Below are positions 47,263-57,351 of a DNA stretch of 64,000 nucleotides, piece after piece (the first letter of the stretch is position 1; the number at the start of each line of letters is the position of its first letter). A program made the translations under genes and the position numbers. The stretch is from SZAS-79 sp965279075. GTDB taxonomy: Bacteria; Pseudomonadota; Gammaproteobacteria; Burkholderiales; SG8-39. Below the pieces are notes generated by a model that saw only the letters and a program-made list of their open reading frames with translations, was not told the origin of the DNA and searched no databases. The stretch lies in the NCBI GenBank assembly GCA_965279075.1, contig CBDIHI010000011.1:709351-773350 (forward strand), in the 5' to 3' direction.

Positions 47263-48564
47263 TCAGGTATAGGGGCTGAGATTCAACGTGCCGTGGATTT
47301 TTTCGCGCACTGCGTCGGGTACGCCGGCCCGTTCGGCGAACGATTTCCAGTTCGACGCCGTCGCCTGCACCTCGGCAACGATTTTCGCGGCGCGTCCCCG
47401 TTTCATCGTGGCGGTCCTCGCGCAGGCGTTGAAGTCCTCCAGCGTGAAATGGTCGCGCTTGCCGTTCATCGTCATCTGGTGGCTTGCCGTCCACGTCCCC
47501 GCGGGATTGAAGCTGTAGGTCATGTCGAAGGCCGGCGACAGCGACCACGCCCCGGACTTGTCCATCAGGAAGGCGATGTTCTTCACGTGGTCGTCCTGGT
47601 TGCGGGCCACGATGTTGAAGGCCATGCGCCGGAACTGCTGCTCGATCGCCTGCATGGGCAACCGCAGCTGCCGCATCGCGAGGAACGCCTGCTCGTAGCC
47701 GTAAGCGCCGGCGATGTTGAAATCGTAGTGCGCCAGGGCACCGAGCGACTGCATGTGAAGCTTTTCGCCGCCGGCCAGGCGATCGAAGCGCCGCGTCATG
47801 AAATGCGAGCGGCCGTTCTCCTCGAACAGCCGGCATTCGCTGATGTCGATGCCGCAGTCGAGCGCCATCAGGGCGTACGCATATTCGATCAACCCGTAGC
47901 CCTTGGGGTCTTCGAGTTCCTTGTCCTTGTTGCCGCTGACGCCGTCGAATTTCAGCAGCCAGTACTCGAACCCCTTGCCGGCCCTGACCTGGCCGGACCG
48001 CACTTCGTTGGTTTGCGGGTTCCATGCGATGACCGCTTTCGCCCTTGCGCCGCCGGCGGAGGTGCCCACGCGCAGGATGTCCCTCAGCGCCTCTTCCTCG
48101 TCCGCAAAGGTCGTTTGCAAGTCGTTGCGATGGGTCAGGACTTCCGATGCCAGTTCAACCAACTGGCTGACCTCGATAGGTGTGGCTTGCTTTGCCGCAG
48201 GGCCGGTGGCGGGGGCGAATTCCAGCGCGCCCATGCCGCGTTCCCCGGTATAGCAAAGCCGTTCGACGGCGTTGAAGGAGCTTGGTTGCCGCCCCTGCGA
48301 TGCCAGCCACGCATCGATCAGCGCGTTGCCGAACTTGTCGGGCAGCGAGTCCGCCAGCAGGCCGGGCAGCCCGTGAAAAGTCGTGCGGGAAAGCGCGGGG
48401 AAGCGGTGCACGCGCCGGGAGAGGGGCATCGCGAGCGGGGCGACTTCAATGCCGCTTTGGGCGAATGCCGCGTCGTATTCAAAGCTGGCGACGTCCTCGC
48501 CCTCCTGCAGCGAGACCGCGCCTATGGTCCTGCCCCACAGCCTGACTTCGGCCAGCGTGGTCAC
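47263..48564 (-). CDS. hipA: HipA-family serine/threonine kinase toxin
   Basis: 433 residues. N-terminal HipA subdomain with FHGLPGLLADSLPDKFGNAL; kinase core with GYGLIEYAYALMALDCGIDI, catalytic RNQDDHVKNIAFL and metal-binding SPAFDMTYSF. HipA toxins phosphorylate an aminoacyl-tRNA synthetase and cause growth arrest. The ATG overlaps the hipB stop by 4 nt. Confidence 0.93.
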   Translation of the reverse strand: MTTLAEVRLWGRTIGAVSLQEGEDVASFEYDAAFAQSGIEVAPLAMPLSRRVHRFPALSRTTFHGLPGLLADSLPDKFGNALIDAWLASQGRQPSSFNAVERLCYTGERGMGALEFAPATGPAAKQATPIEVSQLVELASEVLTHRNDLQTTFADEEEALRDILRVGTSAGGARAKAVIAWNPQTNEVRSGQVRAGKGFEYWLLKFDGVSGNKDKELEDPKGYGLIEYAYALMALDCGIDISECRLFEENGRSHFMTRRFDRLAGGEKLHMQSLGALAHYDFNIAGAYGYEQAFLAMRQLRLPMQAIEQQFRRMAFNIVARNQDDHVKNIAFLMDKSGAWSLSPAFDMTYSFNPAGTWTASHQMTMNGKRDHFTLEDFNACARTATMKRGRAAKIVAEVQATASNWKSFAERAGVPDAVREKIHGTLNLSPYT

Positions 48565-48911
48565 GGTTTTTCATCCCAGCGCCATGGTTGTGTGGTTGCC
48601 GTTGCGGTTCGTTGGCTCGAGGCGCGTTGCCGGGCCTTGCCCTTTTGCTTCAGCAAATCCATCGGCCTGGGCCCGGACTCCGGGATCAGGCCGTCCAGCC
48701 CGGATGCGACATCCAGCACGCGCAGCACGCGAATCATTGTGGCCAGCTGCGAAGTCAGCCCCGCCTCCATGCGCTCGAGCGTGCGCTTGGCAATGCCTGC
48801 CTGTTCGGCCACCGCTGCCTGGGTCAGCTGCAGTTCGATCCGGCGGGCGGTGATGCGTGCGCCCAGTTCGGCCAGCACGGCTTCGTCGGTGAGCAGGGCG
48901 GTGATTTTCAT
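48561..48911 (-). CDS. hipB: HipB-like antitoxin / repressor (XRE helix-turn-helix)
   Basis: 116 residues. LGARITARRIELQLTQAAVA and EQAGIAKRTLERMEAGLTSQ form the XRE helix-turn-helix (about 16-70). The polar C-terminal tail (KGKARQRASSQRTATATTQP) is longer than in E. coli HipB. Encoded upstream of hipA with a 4-nt overlap. Three TCGY-N8-RCGA palindromes upstream are its likely operators. Confidence 0.9.
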   Translation of the reverse strand: MKITALLTDEAVLAELGARITARRIELQLTQAAVAEQAGIAKRTLERMEAGLTSQLATMIRVLRVLDVASGLDGLIPESGPRPMDLLKQKGKARQRASSQRTATATTQPWRWDEKP

Positions 48912-48947
48912 GGTGGTAAGGGGTTGCGGGAAGGGCTGGTGATTTTG

Positions 48948-48975
48948 TATATATCGTCAATTGTTACGATATATA
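48948..48975. promoter_or_regulatory. hipBA operator 1
   Basis: TATATATCGT and ACGATATATA are perfect 10-bp arms around an 8-bp centre (CAATTGTT). The inner core is TCGT-N8-ACGA. The 8-bp spacing equals that of the E. coli HipB site (TATCC-N8-GGATA). Confidence 0.75.
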
Positions 48976-48998
48976 GATAAATAATCTTGTCCTGTCAA
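48970..48998 (-). promoter_or_regulatory. hipBA promoter
   Basis: On the minus strand: TTGACA (48998-48993), exactly 17 bp, TATATA (48975-48970). Transcription would begin near 48963. Operator 1 covers the -10 and operator 2 abuts the -35, a clear autoregulation layout. Confidence 0.75.
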
Positions 48999-48999
48999 G

Positions 49000-49015
49000 T
49001 CGTCATTTGTGACGA
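49000..49015. promoter_or_regulatory. hipBA operator 2
   Basis: TCGT-N8-ACGA again (TCGTCATTTGTGACGA); the arms extend as CGTCA/TGACG. Its centre lies 46 bp from that of operator 1. Confidence 0.65.
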
Positions 49016-49039
49016 AATAATAATTTTTATATACATTAG

Positions 49040-49055
49040 TCGCAATATATTGCGA
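49040..49055. promoter_or_regulatory. hipBA operator 3
   Basis: TCGCAATATATTGCGA is a perfect 16-bp palindrome of form TCGC-N8-GCGA. Its centre lies 40 bp from that of operator 2. It sits about 52 bp from the 3' end of higA. Confidence 0.6.
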
Positions 49056-49106
49056 TATATTACGGCGATAGATGACTCTCTGGCGGCGAGAGCTTGCTCC
49101 GGAGCC

Positions 49107-49421
49107 TTACTTGCCGACGACTGCCAGCAATGCTTTCGGATTGGTTTGCGCGATCGTCAGCAGGGTCCTGGCGGCCCCGCTCGGTTGTTTGCGGCCTTGT
49201 TCCCAGCCCTGGAGCGTACGCACGGACACGCCCAGCAGTTGGGCGAACTGCGATTGGGACAGGCCGGTCTTCTCGCGCGCTTCGGTTGCCGGGGAGAGGA
49301 CGACTTTCGTTTTGCCGGCCTTCATCTGGAGTACCGATTCGAGCAATTCCGCAGCCAGGTCCCGCTTGGCTTCGTAGGCCTTGAGCTTCGCGCCGGTCAA
49401 CGGCTTAGCTTTCGAGGGCAC
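49107..49421 (-). CDS. higA: HigA-like antitoxin (XRE helix-turn-helix)
   Basis: 104 residues. TEAREKTGLSQSQFAQLLGV and SVRTLQGWEQGRKQPSGAAR form an XRE helix-turn-helix. It overlaps the toxin gene by 17 nt in the inverted (toxin-first) order typical of HigBA. Confidence 0.9.
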   Translation of the reverse strand: MPSKAKPLTGAKLKAYEAKRDLAAELLESVLQMKAGKTKVVLSPATEAREKTGLSQSQFAQLLGVSVRTLQGWEQGRKQPSGAARTLLTIAQTNPKALLAVVGK

Positions 49422-49716
49422 GGCGGATCTCCTTGAGCTTCTGCCCGGTGATGTTGTCGGTCTTGGCCTTCGCGTACATGATCAGCAGTACCACCTCTTC
49501 TTCGGCCGTGCGCGTGTAGTAGATGACGCGTACGCCGCCCGACTTGCCCGTCCCGGCCCTGCGCCAGCGGACTTTACGGATGCCGCCGGAGTTCGGGACT
49601 ACATCGCCGGTTGTCGGGGCCGCTGCGATGTATGCCGCGAATTCGCCGCGCTCTTCCTCGGTCCAGTAGTTGGGCCATTGCTTCTGGAAAAGGGCGGTTT
49701 CGACTACCGTGAACAC
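49405..49716 (-). CDS. higB: HigB/RelE-like mRNA interferase toxin
   Basis: 103 residues from a GTG. RKVRWRRAGTGKSGGVRVIY and EEVVLLIMYAKAKTDNITGQ are RelE/HigB-superfamily signatures, with basic residues and a C-terminal Lys/Thr cluster. Ribosome-dependent mRNA cleavage is the family activity. Toxin first, antitoxin second. Confidence 0.9.
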   Translation of the reverse strand: MFTVVETALFQKQWPNYWTEEERGEFAAYIAAAPTTGDVVPNSGGIRKVRWRRAGTGKSGGVRVIYYTRTAEEEVVLLIMYAKAKTDNITGQKLKEIRRALES

Positions 49717-49720
49717 TTTG

Positions 49721-49749
49721 ACTATACGCCTTGGGAGTATAACTGTCTA
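49721..49749 (-). promoter_or_regulatory. higBA promoter and operator
   Basis: On the minus strand: TAGACA (49749-49744), 17 bp, TATAGT (49726-49721). TATAC (49723-49727) and GTATA (49737-49741) form a dyad over the -10 that HigA could bind. The -10 ends only 4 nt from the GTG, so the transcript would be leaderless or another start or promoter is used. Confidence 0.6.
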
Positions 49750-49828
49750 GTGATGAGACCTTGAACTCCGGGCTGATCCACACTGCCCAGCCGTGGCCCG
49801 CTGACCGATGACGTTGGTCTTCTCCATC

Positions 49829-52996
<3,168 letters not shown>

Positions 52997-53005
52997 TTCA
53001 GTACG

Positions 53006-53224
53006 CTAAGCACGTTCGTATGGATAAACGTTTTTGTAGTTCCGATTGAGGTAGGAACCGACCGACGGAGCAGTTCGTAGATTCTCAAACTCGTGTTCTG
53101 GAACGCCTTTATAAGCGTAGGTCGAGCCGTTCATAAACTGAACGTAGACGGTTTGATTTTCCGCGTCGTAGCCAACTGCTGCGATGTTGGATGAGCTGAC
53201 GGGTAGCATATCTGGCATTGGCAT
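53006..53224 (-). CDS. KTSC-domain protein
   Basis: 72 residues. SSNIAAVGYDAENQTVYVQF, GSTYAYKGVPEHEFENL and SVGSYLNRNYKNVYPYERA match the KTSC domain (lysyl-tRNA-synthetase C-terminal-like). Its function is not established. It lies 9 nt after herA and 9 nt before hsdR, so it is cotranscribed; a link to the SIR2-HerA module or to RM is inferred from position only. Confidence 0.85.
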   Translation of the reverse strand: MPMPDMLPVSSSNIAAVGYDAENQTVYVQFMNGSTYAYKGVPEHEFENLRTAPSVGSYLNRNYKNVYPYERA

Positions 53225-53233
53225 ATTGTCTCC

Positions 53234-55009
53234 CTAGTTGAATGATTGATTTCTCCAGTTACGGACGCTAATTTCGTATACGGCTGCATCAGGTCGAGCA
53301 TTGGCCCATAGCTTGGATGCGATTGGGTCAGAACTCTTCACCGCATTGTCCGCCTGGAAAAATTTCACGCGGGATGGAATGCGGACAGCCTCACCACTCA
53401 CAATCGCTTCGCCCGTTCGCAGGCTCGAAAGCACGTCTGCCATTTCCCGAAGTTCGTCCTGCATGGCGGACGAAACGTGACCCTTGTCTCGGGTATTCGT
53501 CATCCTCAGCGCGATAATTGAGCCGCATTGACTCAGCACGGTTTCGTCCAACTCAGAAGGACGTTGAGTTACCAAGAGCATTCCGACGCCATACTTCCGG
53601 CCTTCCTTCGCAATCGCCTGAACGGTTCGTGACGAAATTGAATCCTCTCCAGCCTTCAAATAGGTGTGAGCCTCGTCTAGGACAACAAAAAGCGGCTGCT
53701 TCTTCCCACCAACAAGCGTGTTTTGCCCCCAGTAGAGGGCGTCGTAGATGATCTTTAGAATGCAGCCTGAAATCGTCTGCATGATCTCTGACGGGATTGC
53801 TGACAGGTCCAAAATTGAAACTGGAAACGCATGCCCAAACCACGTTGAAAACAGGCGCGGAAGATCGTTGGGGATAGCGCCAATTAGTGATGGCGAATAC
53901 CCTATTGGGCGGAACAGAAAATTGTAACTTTGATCGAGAAGTCTCGACCGCATGCCGTCCAAGAAGCCGAGGATGCCCTTCGCTTTGGTGTTTAAGAAAG
54001 GGGCAGCGCTTCCCAACCCTGCGGTTGGATACTGGTTGGACTTGAGCGTCGCCGGGTCACCAGCCGCGACCAATGCCTCGGGCGTGGTGCGGTCAACTTT
54101 GAAGGTAATTCGCTCAAAGTTATCCAAATCAAACCACAGTTGGTTTATCGAAAACGGAATCGGGCTGTCCGCAGTAATTGCCTCTGCCCGAAGCCCGCCA
54201 ATTGCAGCAGCCGACACCCTCTTTAGATCCAGTACTTTCCCTCGGATGTAATCCTCATTCTGGTCTGAGAGCCGACCTGGGAAAATCGCCATCAGTTCTT
54301 TGAATGGCAGTGCCCAGAATGGAACACAGAGTTCTTCTTCGCCATCCGCAGCATTGGCTCCGACTCTGAACACACGGCACTTCCCAGCCAGCGAGCTCGC
54401 ATATTCGCCATGCGGGTCGATCATGAGAACGCGTGCACTCGGGAATGGCTTCTCCGCAATCGCTTTCACGACGATGCTGACCGCGTTGGACTTTCCGCTG
54501 CCCGTGGCGCCAAGAATCGCGCAATGACGCGAGATGAGCTTGTTCATGTCCAGCTGTGCAGCGAGTCCCTCCGACGCGCTCTGATTCCCGATGACGATCG
54601 ATGATTGGGCGTCGTAGCCGCCGTAGACAATTCGGAGGTCTTCATTTGTGACCAAATGGACTTGGTCGCCCGAAGTCGGCGACTGGAGCACTCCTCTTTC
54701 AAATGACAAACCGATCTGCTCTCCGACAAGAATCATTCGCAACCAGCGGTGTCCATCCGCGATTGACGGATTTTCCTTGTAGGCCATCAGAAGCGACTCT
54801 GGCATCGCAAGGACGCCGGCCTGCGTGATAAGCCCATACAAATTGGCGTATCCCAAAGGAATCTTGAGGAACGATCCAATCTGCCCAATCCTGTAGACGG
54901 TGCCATCAACAATTGGCATGTTCGACGGGTAGTTGCTGGCCATCTTGATCGTCACGGCGTTCCCGCTCACGCTCTCAACCTGACCGATGTGCGTTGGATT
55001 GTGTTTCAT
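53234..55009 (-). CDS. herA: HerA-type ATPase of a SIR2-HerA defence module
   Basis: 591 residues. N-terminal HAS-barrel-like region (HIGQVESVSGNAVTIKM). RecA-like core with Walker A GATGSGKS at 167-174, VLMIDPHGEYA, Walker B LFVVLDEAHTYLKAG and the sensor segment GVGMLLVTQRPSELDETVLS. HerA assembles as a hexamer. With SIR2 it forms an antiphage complex with nuclease and/or NAD-depleting activity in described systems. It starts 5 nt after the SIR2 stop. Base composition is visibly lower in GC than the flanking hsd genes. Confidence 0.94.
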   Translation of the reverse strand: MKHNPTHIGQVESVSGNAVTIKMASNYPSNMPIVDGTVYRIGQIGSFLKIPLGYANLYGLITQAGVLAMPESLLMAYKENPSIADGHRWLRMILVGEQIGLSFERGVLQSPTSGDQVHLVTNEDLRIVYGGYDAQSSIVIGNQSASEGLAAQLDMNKLISRHCAILGATGSGKSNAVSIVVKAIAEKPFPSARVLMIDPHGEYASSLAGKCRVFRVGANAADGEEELCVPFWALPFKELMAIFPGRLSDQNEDYIRGKVLDLKRVSAAAIGGLRAEAITADSPIPFSINQLWFDLDNFERITFKVDRTTPEALVAAGDPATLKSNQYPTAGLGSAAPFLNTKAKGILGFLDGMRSRLLDQSYNFLFRPIGYSPSLIGAIPNDLPRLFSTWFGHAFPVSILDLSAIPSEIMQTISGCILKIIYDALYWGQNTLVGGKKQPLFVVLDEAHTYLKAGEDSISSRTVQAIAKEGRKYGVGMLLVTQRPSELDETVLSQCGSIIALRMTNTRDKGHVSSAMQDELREMADVLSSLRTGEAIVSGEAVRIPSRVKFFQADNAVKSSDPIASKLWANARPDAAVYEISVRNWRNQSFN

Positions 55010-55014
55010 TTCGA

Positions 55015-56292
55015 TTACAGCGTGCTCGCCGGCCCTTCAGACGAGGAGAGGTCATTCAGAAATTCAGTGAGTTTCCCGAAGTCGGGCAAAAGGAACCGCC
55101 CAGTCCCACCCCATCGTTCATCCCCTTTGTGCTCACCCGCCTCATCCGACGGAGTCGCAGCGTCTTCGTCAAAGTATTGGCTCACACGGATGGACTCCGT
55201 CGTCTTCGGTTCATCTCTCAATCGCCACCCGCCAAACTTCCCACCGATAACGGCGTGGCGCAGCGCATAAACTGACATTTTCCCTCCGGTCTCATGTGTT
55301 GCGAGGCCACGAACACCGTTGGTCTCGTCTGCGAGACCAAACACGCTCTTCGCGTCCTCCGTCCATGCTTCGTCGTAATACATCGCGATCACATGGGAGT
55401 TCGCTCCCCGTCGGAGCGACGTCACGATCCGTTCGTTTATGTGGTTGTCCCCGAACGAATATCCGCAAGTGAACAGAACCGCATCGTCCTGCTGGAGGAA
55501 GGCGCAAAGCCGGTCGATTAGTCCGACATACGGCTGCTTCTTCGCCGTGCTGTATTTGAGGTGAGATGGATAGATCAGGATGGAATCTTCAGGGGCCGAT
55601 TGCTGCCGAATCACTGCCTTGTCTGAGTCGCGATAGGTCCACCCTAGAGAACCATGCATTTTCCAAAGTTTGACTAGATGTGGGTAAGCCTCGACATCTT
55701 CCACGGCCTCGGGACAGAAAAACGGTTCAAAGCTACCAGAGAAGCCGTCGAAATACGGTATGCCTGAACCTTCTAGGGCTATTTCAAATAGGTAGTCGTA
55801 ATTCGTTGTGAAGATTTCAGCTGGAAACCGCCTTCTCGCTTTCTGAACCCAGTTTGCGAGACGAGCATGGGCTAGTTTCTTTCGGTCGGCTGCTGGCAAC
55901 GTTTCGTGCACTGAGACCAGTTTCACGACACGGGTCTTTACAAGCTTCGCCAAGTCGGTGAATCCGACTGAGTCGAGCCCGTTGAGCTTCCCCGCACCAA
56001 TGACGGCTCGCTTTGCTTCAATGCTTGAGAGCAGCGTTTCGATGTTGAAGGCCACCTTCAGCGCTTCAGTTTCAGTTTGAATCTCCTTTATGGCAGCCGC
56101 GAATTCAGGTGAATGCGCCACTACGTCGGCGACGATAGTCTTCGTCATCTTTTCGATCGCAGGAACAAAAACAGTCGGCAGTCCCGTCGCAAGTGACGAC
56201 CCTGCACCGAACAGAAAGCCGATGCGCTTCTTGTCGGAAATCAGAATCTGGTGGATGCCCCGGATGTGTTCGCGTGGATCGTGTGTGTTCAT
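55015..56292 (-). CDS. SIR2-like domain protein (NADase-type defence effector)
   Basis: 425 residues. SIR2 NAD-binding motifs: FLFGAGSSLATGLPT (Gly29-Ala-Gly-Ser), IFTTNYDYLFE (Asn164, Asp166) and LWKMHGSLGW with catalytic His213. The C-terminal third has no recognised domain. It is paired with HerA 5 nt downstream. Its ATG overlaps the TGA of an orphan HsdS tail (ATGA), suggesting that it once followed a full hsdS. In characterised SIR2-HerA systems this protein senses infection and depletes NAD; here it is a prediction. Confidence 0.92.
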   Translation of the reverse strand: MNTHDPREHIRGIHQILISDKKRIGFLFGAGSSLATGLPTVFVPAIEKMTKTIVADVVAHSPEFAAAIKEIQTETEALKVAFNIETLLSSIEAKRAVIGAGKLNGLDSVGFTDLAKLVKTRVVKLVSVHETLPAADRKKLAHARLANWVQKARRRFPAEIFTTNYDYLFEIALEGSGIPYFDGFSGSFEPFFCPEAVEDVEAYPHLVKLWKMHGSLGWTYRDSDKAVIRQQSAPEDSILIYPSHLKYSTAKKQPYVGLIDRLCAFLQQDDAVLFTCGYSFGDNHINERIVTSLRRGANSHVIAMYYDEAWTEDAKSVFGLADETNGVRGLATHETGGKMSVYALRHAVIGGKFGGWRLRDEPKTTESIRVSQYFDEDAATPSDEAGEHKGDERWGGTGRFLLPDFGKLTEFLNDLSSSEGPASTL

Positions 56293-56384
56293 ATTGTTTG
56301 AAGTTTCCCTGGTAAGTTGACCGTGCCTTCCCCGCTCAGCAGCTTGGGCAGCACCGTATCGCGCAAGGTGGCGTCGGTGCGGGA
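56289..56384 (-). pseudogene. Orphan HsdS C-terminal tail (31 codons)
   Basis: Minus-strand frame DATLRDTVLPKLLSGEGTVN aligns with the end of the complete HsdS (ATIRDTLLPKLLSGELSIAD): 13 of 15 identical residues over the core. A stop (TAA) at 56387-56385 closes the frame upstream. Its TGA overlaps the SIR2 ATG. It is a remnant of a different hsdS allele, left when the present hsdS and the zinc-ribbon gene came in. Not expected to make a functional protein. Confidence 0.85.
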
Positions 56385-56394
56385 TTAGAGTTGG

Positions 56395-57351
56395 TCATTG
56401 TTTGGCCTCCAGCAAGCGGAAAAGCTCCCTGCCGAGCGATTGAAGCGTGGTCACTAGCTCGCGAACTTCGGGAGTCGAAATGGCAATCTTTCGCCCTAGT
56501 AGCGAAGGAGGATCGCCCGTCTCTGAAAGGTAGCCTTCGTCCACAACGCCCATCTTGTGAGCCAGCAAGTGGCGCTTCTGAAAGGCCCGGCGAACGTGCG
56601 CCCAATCGGTAGGTGATGCTGCAGCGGCAAAGTCGATGCCGAACTGCTCAGTCACGCGGTCGCGAGCACCTACGATATTTTGGAAGCGAATCTCTGAAGC
56701 CTTCTCGGGTTTCATTGCCTTCGCGGCAAACACCCGACACGTCTCTCTTCCGAAGCCGTCGAAAGCCGAAACGCAATCTTCGAGCGCGTTTTCAACCAGA
56801 TGTTGGGCAACTTGCGAATCCTGCGTTTCTGCCACGGCCAGGAGTTTCTGAATCAATTCGAGGTTTTTATGGAGGATCTGAAGGGAGTTGTGGACTGCGC
56901 AGTCAGGGCAAAAACCAAACACGCCGTAAATCGTATAGCGCAGCGTGCATCGGTCACACACCACCTCAGTCTCAAGTTTATCTTCGCGGTAGTGGCGTAT
57001 CGGCGTTGGCTGACCGCTCACCTTCATGCTGATTCCGATTCCGAATCCACCGCCGGGACGATGGTTGAACTCCAGCGATTTCAAGTCCTTTAGTAGGGCT
57101 CCGGTGACTTCTCGCATCACCACGGACTTGGCATACTCAATTTGTCCTTTGGTGAAAAATTTGTCTGAGCCCGCCGTGTGTCCGCAATACGGACAATTGG
57201 TTGGCAGGTTCTCGCCTTTCAATCCCGTCCCAGGTTGCAGCTTGAAATAGCCCTCACAGTCAGGCACCGGACACTCCCGACCTATCAAGCCTTCCTCGTC
57301 AGAAGGAAGTGAAATGCTGAAATGCGAACCGAGATTGCGGAGGTGCTTCAT
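56395..57351 (-). CDS. Unrecognised zinc-ribbon protein with HEPN-like RX4H motif
   Basis: 318 residues. Two CxnC pairs near the N-terminus (Cys27, Cys32, Cys53, Cys56) and two more (Cys132, Cys135, Cys148, Cys151) suggest two zinc ribbons. The C-terminal part is helical with FQKRHLLAHKMGVVDEGYL, where Arg260-x4-His265 fits the catalytic RX4-6H motif of HEPN RNases. No family recognised. Its ATG overlaps the hsdS stop (ATGA), so it is coupled to hsdS. It lies beside SIR2-HerA in a low-GC patch. Best guess: an accessory defence RNase or sensor; the HEPN fold is not proven. Confidence 0.7.
   Translation of the reverse strand: MKHLRNLGSHFSISLPSDEEGLIGRECPVPDCEGYFKLQPGTGLKGENLPTNCPYCGHTAGSDKFFTKGQIEYAKSVVMREVTGALLKDLKSLEFNHRPGGGFGIGISMKVSGQPTPIRHYREDKLETEVVCDRCTLRYTIYGVFGFCPDCAVHNSLQILHKNLELIQKLLAVAETQDSQVAQHLVENALEDCVSAFDGFGRETCRVFAAKAMKPEKASEIRFQNIVGARDRVTEQFGIDFAAAASPTDWAHVRRAFQKRHLLAHKMGVVDEGYLSETGDPPSLLGRKIAISTPEVRELVTTLQSLGRELFRLLEAKQ

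Noticed and set aside
48948..49055. CRISPR-like repeats
   Set aside because: The three palindromes are short, not identical and unequally spaced; they fit operators.
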